Shown: one piece after another, positions 60,440 through 64,000 of the stretch
How the letters are laid out: each line of letters begins with the position of its first letter
How positions within the stretch are numbered: the first letter of the stretch is position 1
The notes under the pieces: generated by a model
Told to the model about the DNA's origin: nothing
Seen by the model: only the letters and a program-made list of their open reading frames with translations
Databases searched by the model: none
Program-made: the position numbers and the translations under genes
DNA from: Lamellibrachia satsuma
Lineage: Eukaryota; Annelida; Polychaeta; Sabellida; Siboglinidae
Assembly: GCA_033239005.1 (NCBI GenBank)
Contig: BSQZ01000021.1
Span: 9,133,516 to 9,197,515, forward strand
Direction of reading: 5' to 3'
Length of the DNA stretch: 64,000 nucleotides

Positions 60440-61110
60440 GTGGATGAATATGCTAAGGAGGGTAAGCTCACTAAAAAATATGGATGAATACACTAGGGTT
60501 AAAGAGGGTAAGCACATTAAAAAATATGGATGAATACACTAGGGTTAAAGAGGGTAAGCACATTTAAAAATATGGATGAATACACTAGGGTTAAAGAGGG
60601 TAAGCACGTTTAAAAAGATGGATGAATACGCTAGGGTTAAAGAGGGTAAGCACGTTTAAAAAGATGGATGAATACGCTAGGGTTATAGAGGGTAAGCACA
60701 TTTAAAAAGATGGATGAATACACTAGGGTTAAAGAGGGTAAGCACGTTTAAAAAGATGGATGAATACGCTAGGGTTATAGAGGGTAAGCACATTTAAAAA
60801 GATGGATGAATACACTAGGGTTAAAGAGGGTAAGCACGTTTAAAAAGATGGATGAATACGCTAGGGTTAAAGAGGGTAAGCACGTTTAAAAATATGGATG
60901 AATACGCTAGAGTTAAAGAGGGTAAGCACGTTTAAAAATATGGATGAATACACTAGGGTTAAAGAGGGTAAGCACATTTACAAAGATGGATGAATACACT
61001 AGGGTTAAAGAGGGTAAGCACATTTAAAAAGATGGATGAATACACTAGGGTTAAAGAGGGTAAGCACATTTACAAAGATGGATGAATACGCTAGGTAGGG
61101 TTAAAGGGGG
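60440..61110. repeat. 46-bp minisatellite, about 14 copies
   Basis: Unit ATGGATGAATACACTAGGGT, TAAAGAGGGTAAGCACATTT, AAAAAG. Stop codons occur in all frames. Confidence 0.97.
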
Positions 61111-61945
61111 TAAGCACGTTTTCAGATGATGGCGAAAAGTTTCCTACTGAAAGTTTCCTAACACTAACAGAGTGCGAATTCCAAAGAGTTGGTGCGGCCA
61201 CCAAGATAACCCTAGTTTGAGGTTTTTCAGCCCTGGTAATAAAAGGTAGATCTGAACTAGATGATCAAAGCTGTCTGGACTGTCTTGCAGGAGTGAACAC
61301 TGAATGTAAACATGCCAGTTGCTTAGATTTGCGAGCATAGAGCAAGAGAGAGTGGGTTAATTAGCACCTATGGTTTTAATAATTATTTGCTGACCAGTGA
61401 GTTATTTATTCTCAGATTATTCCCCGAGTTGCTGCAATGTAGTTGCTGATTGATGGAATATGTGTTAGACCTATAAGACATATTAAGCCATTTTATACAT
61501 TTCCACAATTTTCCAAAAGCAACGGCCTCATTGGTTTTGATAAGATCAAATTGAGCAAACGTGGTAATTTTTAAAGGAATGTTCTTCTGTTACATAATAC
61601 AAGCTACTGTACGTACTGCCTTCATCAGAGTGACAACGTCGTCTTGATGTGCATTCTCAATGATGCTCTTGATAAGTGTCCGAACAAACCAGCTGCCGCA
61701 CTCACTACGTGCCGTCGTATAACCTGAAAATCAACCAAATGCATCTTGTATCTGATGATTAAAAAACACAAAACCAATGTCACTAAAAGGTATGCTCTTA
61801 TATATAGCACAGTATCCAGTCCTTGGGACTGTTCAGAGTTTTTTACATGTCAGCCCCTGGCAAACTTGTTCATTCCTTTCCTAGGAAGCATTCAGCCACA
61901 CTGCAATTACTGCGCGAAGACTATTCCTTCACATATCCACAACTG
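61111..61945. other. Non-coding stretch
   Basis: No supported gene; short frames on the minus strand have no recognisable content. Confidence 0.35.
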
Positions 61946-61949
61946 TCAG

Positions 61950-62090
61950 GTACTCATTTATACAGCTGAGTGAACTGTGGCAACGCTTCGAAATGGCAGC
62001 AAGAGGATTTGAACCGAGGTTGTCTCAATCGAGAGCCTGATGTTGTAACCACCGAGCCACAGAGCTCACTAAACCTCCGACTCCCCGCTA
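61950..62090 (-). mobile_element. tRNA-derived SINE
   Basis: On the minus strand the order is TGGCTCGGTGGTTACAACAT (A-box-like), GGTTCAAATCC (B box), TCTTGCTGCCATTTCGAA and then the tail CAGCTGTATAAATGAGTACC. The box spacing is that of a tRNA-type polymerase III promoter, but the sequence does not fold into an intact tRNA. It shares its tail with the fragment at 38832-38940. Confidence 0.7.
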
Positions 62091-62680
62091 CATTACACTC
62101 TGTGTACAATTTTCTATTTGCCAGATAGCACCTAAGCCGTAATAACGCAAACTGCCTGCATGCGCTCAAAGTCAGCACTCTTATGAACAATGTTTTTTTG
62201 GGGGGGAATAAATCACTGTACGATGCTTACAAAAACAGCTGTTACGTCTACCCTCCCCTGACTTTTTGAGATTTTCCCTAGTATGCAAAAAGACTCGCAT
62301 ATTACTTTTCCTTAAATGTCAGTCGCATGCGAAATATGACCACCATTGTGTCATGCAGCGCCACACAGTGAACTGTTGTGGAACTACTACTGTTTTAAAT
62401 CACGTAACCGGTCACGGCACGGCACGGCACGGCTGTAATACAGTTTGACATCTTGGAAATTCACAACTTCGAGGAAAACAGTTATCAATCTGACACCGTG
62501 GAATTGTTAAAAAACTAAGTTTTAACATAATTATTGGAGACAAGTATCTGCAAACATATTCTCATGGTCATTATTGAATGCATTGTGTCAAAAATGTTTT
62601 TCAATCAGAAAAACAACTAATATTCTAAAGTAATAATTTGGGGAGGCAGGTATGAGAATTAATTAGTATGCTTTGTATGA
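62091..62680. other. Non-coding stretch
   Basis: A short GGCACGGCAC run at 62414-62432; nothing else recognised. Confidence 0.35.
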
Positions 62681-62689
62681 ACAGGTTAA

Positions 62690-64000
62690 TGTCAACGATT
62701 ATGAAGAGCCTCTGAAGATTATGCAAAGGGTTAAAAGGTAAATGTTGACAATTATGAACAGCCTCTGACGGTAATGCAAAGGGTTAAAAGGTAAATGTCA
62801 ACAATTATGAACAGCCTCTGAAGGTAATGCAAAGGGTTAAAAGGTAAATGTTGACAATTATGAACAGCCTCTGAAGGTAATGCAAAGGGTTGAAAGGTAA
62901 ATGTTGACAATTATGAACAGCCTCTGAAGGTAATGCAAAGGGTTAATGCAAAGGGTTAAAAGGTAAATGTCAACAATTATGAACAGCCTCTGAAGGTAAT
63001 GCAAAGGGTTAAAAGGTAAATGTCAACAATTATGAACAGCCTCTGAAGGTAATGCAAAGGGTTAAAAGGTAAATGTTGACAATTATGAACAGCCTCTGAA
63101 AGTAATGCAAAGGGTTAATGCAAAGGGTTAAAAGGTAAATGTCAACAATTATGAACAGCCTCTGAAGATAATGCAAAGGGTTAAAAGGTAAATGTTGACA
63201 AGTATGAACAGCCTCTGAAGGTAATGCAAAGGGTTAATGCAAAGGGTTAAAAGGTAAACGTCAACAATTATGAACAGCCTCTGAAGGTAATGCAAAGGGT
63301 TATAAGGTAAATGTTGACAATTATGAACAGCCTCTGAAGGTAATGCAAAGGGTTAATGCAAAGGGTTAAAAGGTAAATGTCAACAATTATGAACAGCCTC
63401 TGAAGATAATGCAAAGGGTTAATGCAAAGGGTTAAAAGGTAAATGTCAACAATTATGAACAGCCTCTGAAGGTAATGCAAAGGGTTAAAAGGTAAATGTT
63501 GACAATTATGAACAGCCTCTAAAGGTAATGCAAAGGGTTAATGCAAAGGGTTAAAAGGTTAATGTCAACAATTATGAACAGCCTCTGAAGGTAATGCAAA
63601 GGGTTAATGCAAAGGGTTAAAAGGTAAATGTCAACAATTATGAACAGCCTCTGAAGGTAATGCAAAGGGTTAATGCAAGGTAAATGTCAACAATTATGAA
63701 CAGCCTCTGAAGGTAATGCAAAGGGTTAATGCAAAGGGTTAAAAGGTAAATGTCAACAATTATGAACAGCCTCTGAAGGTAATGCAAAGGGTTAATGCAA
63801 AGGGTTAAAAGGTAAATGTCAACAATTATGAACAGCCTCTGAAGATAATGCAAAGGGTTAATGCAAAGGGTTAAAAGGTAAATGTCAACAATTATGAACA
63901 GCCTCTGAAGGTAATGCAAAGGGTTAAAAGGTAAATGTTGACAATTATGAACAGCCTCTGAAGGTAATGCAAAGGGTTAATGCAAAGGGTTAAAAGGTAA
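62690..64000. repeat. 53/66-bp satellite, about 22 copies, runs off the window
   Basis: Unit AAATGTTGACAATTATGAAC, AGCCTCTGAAGGTAATGCAA, AGGGTTAAAAGGT (53 bp). Many units carry an extra 13 bp (TAATGCAAAGGGT) and read GTCAAC in place of GTTGAC, giving an irregular two-type pattern. The array continues beyond the window end. Confidence 0.97.

Noticed and set aside
61950..62090. tRNA gene on the minus strand
   Set aside because: A and B boxes are present but the arms do not pair into an intact cloverleaf and a SINE tail follows.
62690..64000. CRISPR-like array at the window end
   Set aside because: The units abut without unique spacers; 13-bp differences are insertions in the unit.

Overview
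The window is animal nuclear DNA: it has long GT-AG introns, spliced exons with matching phases, tRNA-derived SINEs, DIRS/Ngaro-like, Merlin-like and hAT-like mobile elements, and very many minisatellites. The gene and element content fits an aquatic invertebrate (mollusc, lancelet or similar), but I cannot name the species from sequence alone. There is no sign of prokaryotic DNA.

Region 1 (1-12 kb) is a patchwork of partly overlapping 1-3 kb segmental duplications. It contains two 108-bp minisatellites, two copies of a short acidic reading frame, four copies of an AT-rich block built of about 180-bp subrepeats, and pieces of a DUF7869-type gene (two intact spliced N-terminal exons and a C-terminal exon interrupted by TAG).

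Region 2 (10-25 kb) is a graveyard of mobile-element genes. It holds a Mutator-like transposase fragment, three SGNH-hydrolase-like fragments, several broken copies of a C2H2/tyrosine-recombinase (Crypton-type) gene, a SAP-domain exon spliced to a SWIM/YqaJ-type protein exon, a frameshifted DUF7869 gene, and a DIRS/Ngaro element (gag zinc knuckle, RNase H, tyrosine recombinase) that has lost its reverse transcriptase. Nearly all carry frameshifts, stops or lost catalytic residues.

Region 3 (27.0-28.2 kb) is a Merlin/IS1595-type transposase with a complete zinc ribbon and apparent DDE triad, one in-frame TGA and no in-frame ATG. It is followed 25 bp after the stop by a perfect histone-mRNA-type 3' stem-loop and then a decayed second one.

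Region 4 (29.5-57.0 kb, plus strand) is the one clearly functional host gene: an orthologue of TRAPPC10, a TRAPPII subunit acting in Golgi/endosome trafficking. I traced 22 coding exons whose phases all agree, giving 1090 residues from MENKPIIT to the conserved C-terminus. Its introns are full of minisatellites, a hAT-type MITE with a perfect 8-bp target duplication, foldback elements, SINEs and two dispersed repeat families. Three minisatellites are tandem copies of the 3' edge of a TRAPPC10 coding exon: exon 8 and exon 15 including their splice donors, and exon 22 including the stop codon.

Region 5 (57-64 kb) is non-coding 3' flank with further satellites, one SINE and a MITE whose terminal repeat has been amplified into a 23-bp array. 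The last satellite runs off the window end.
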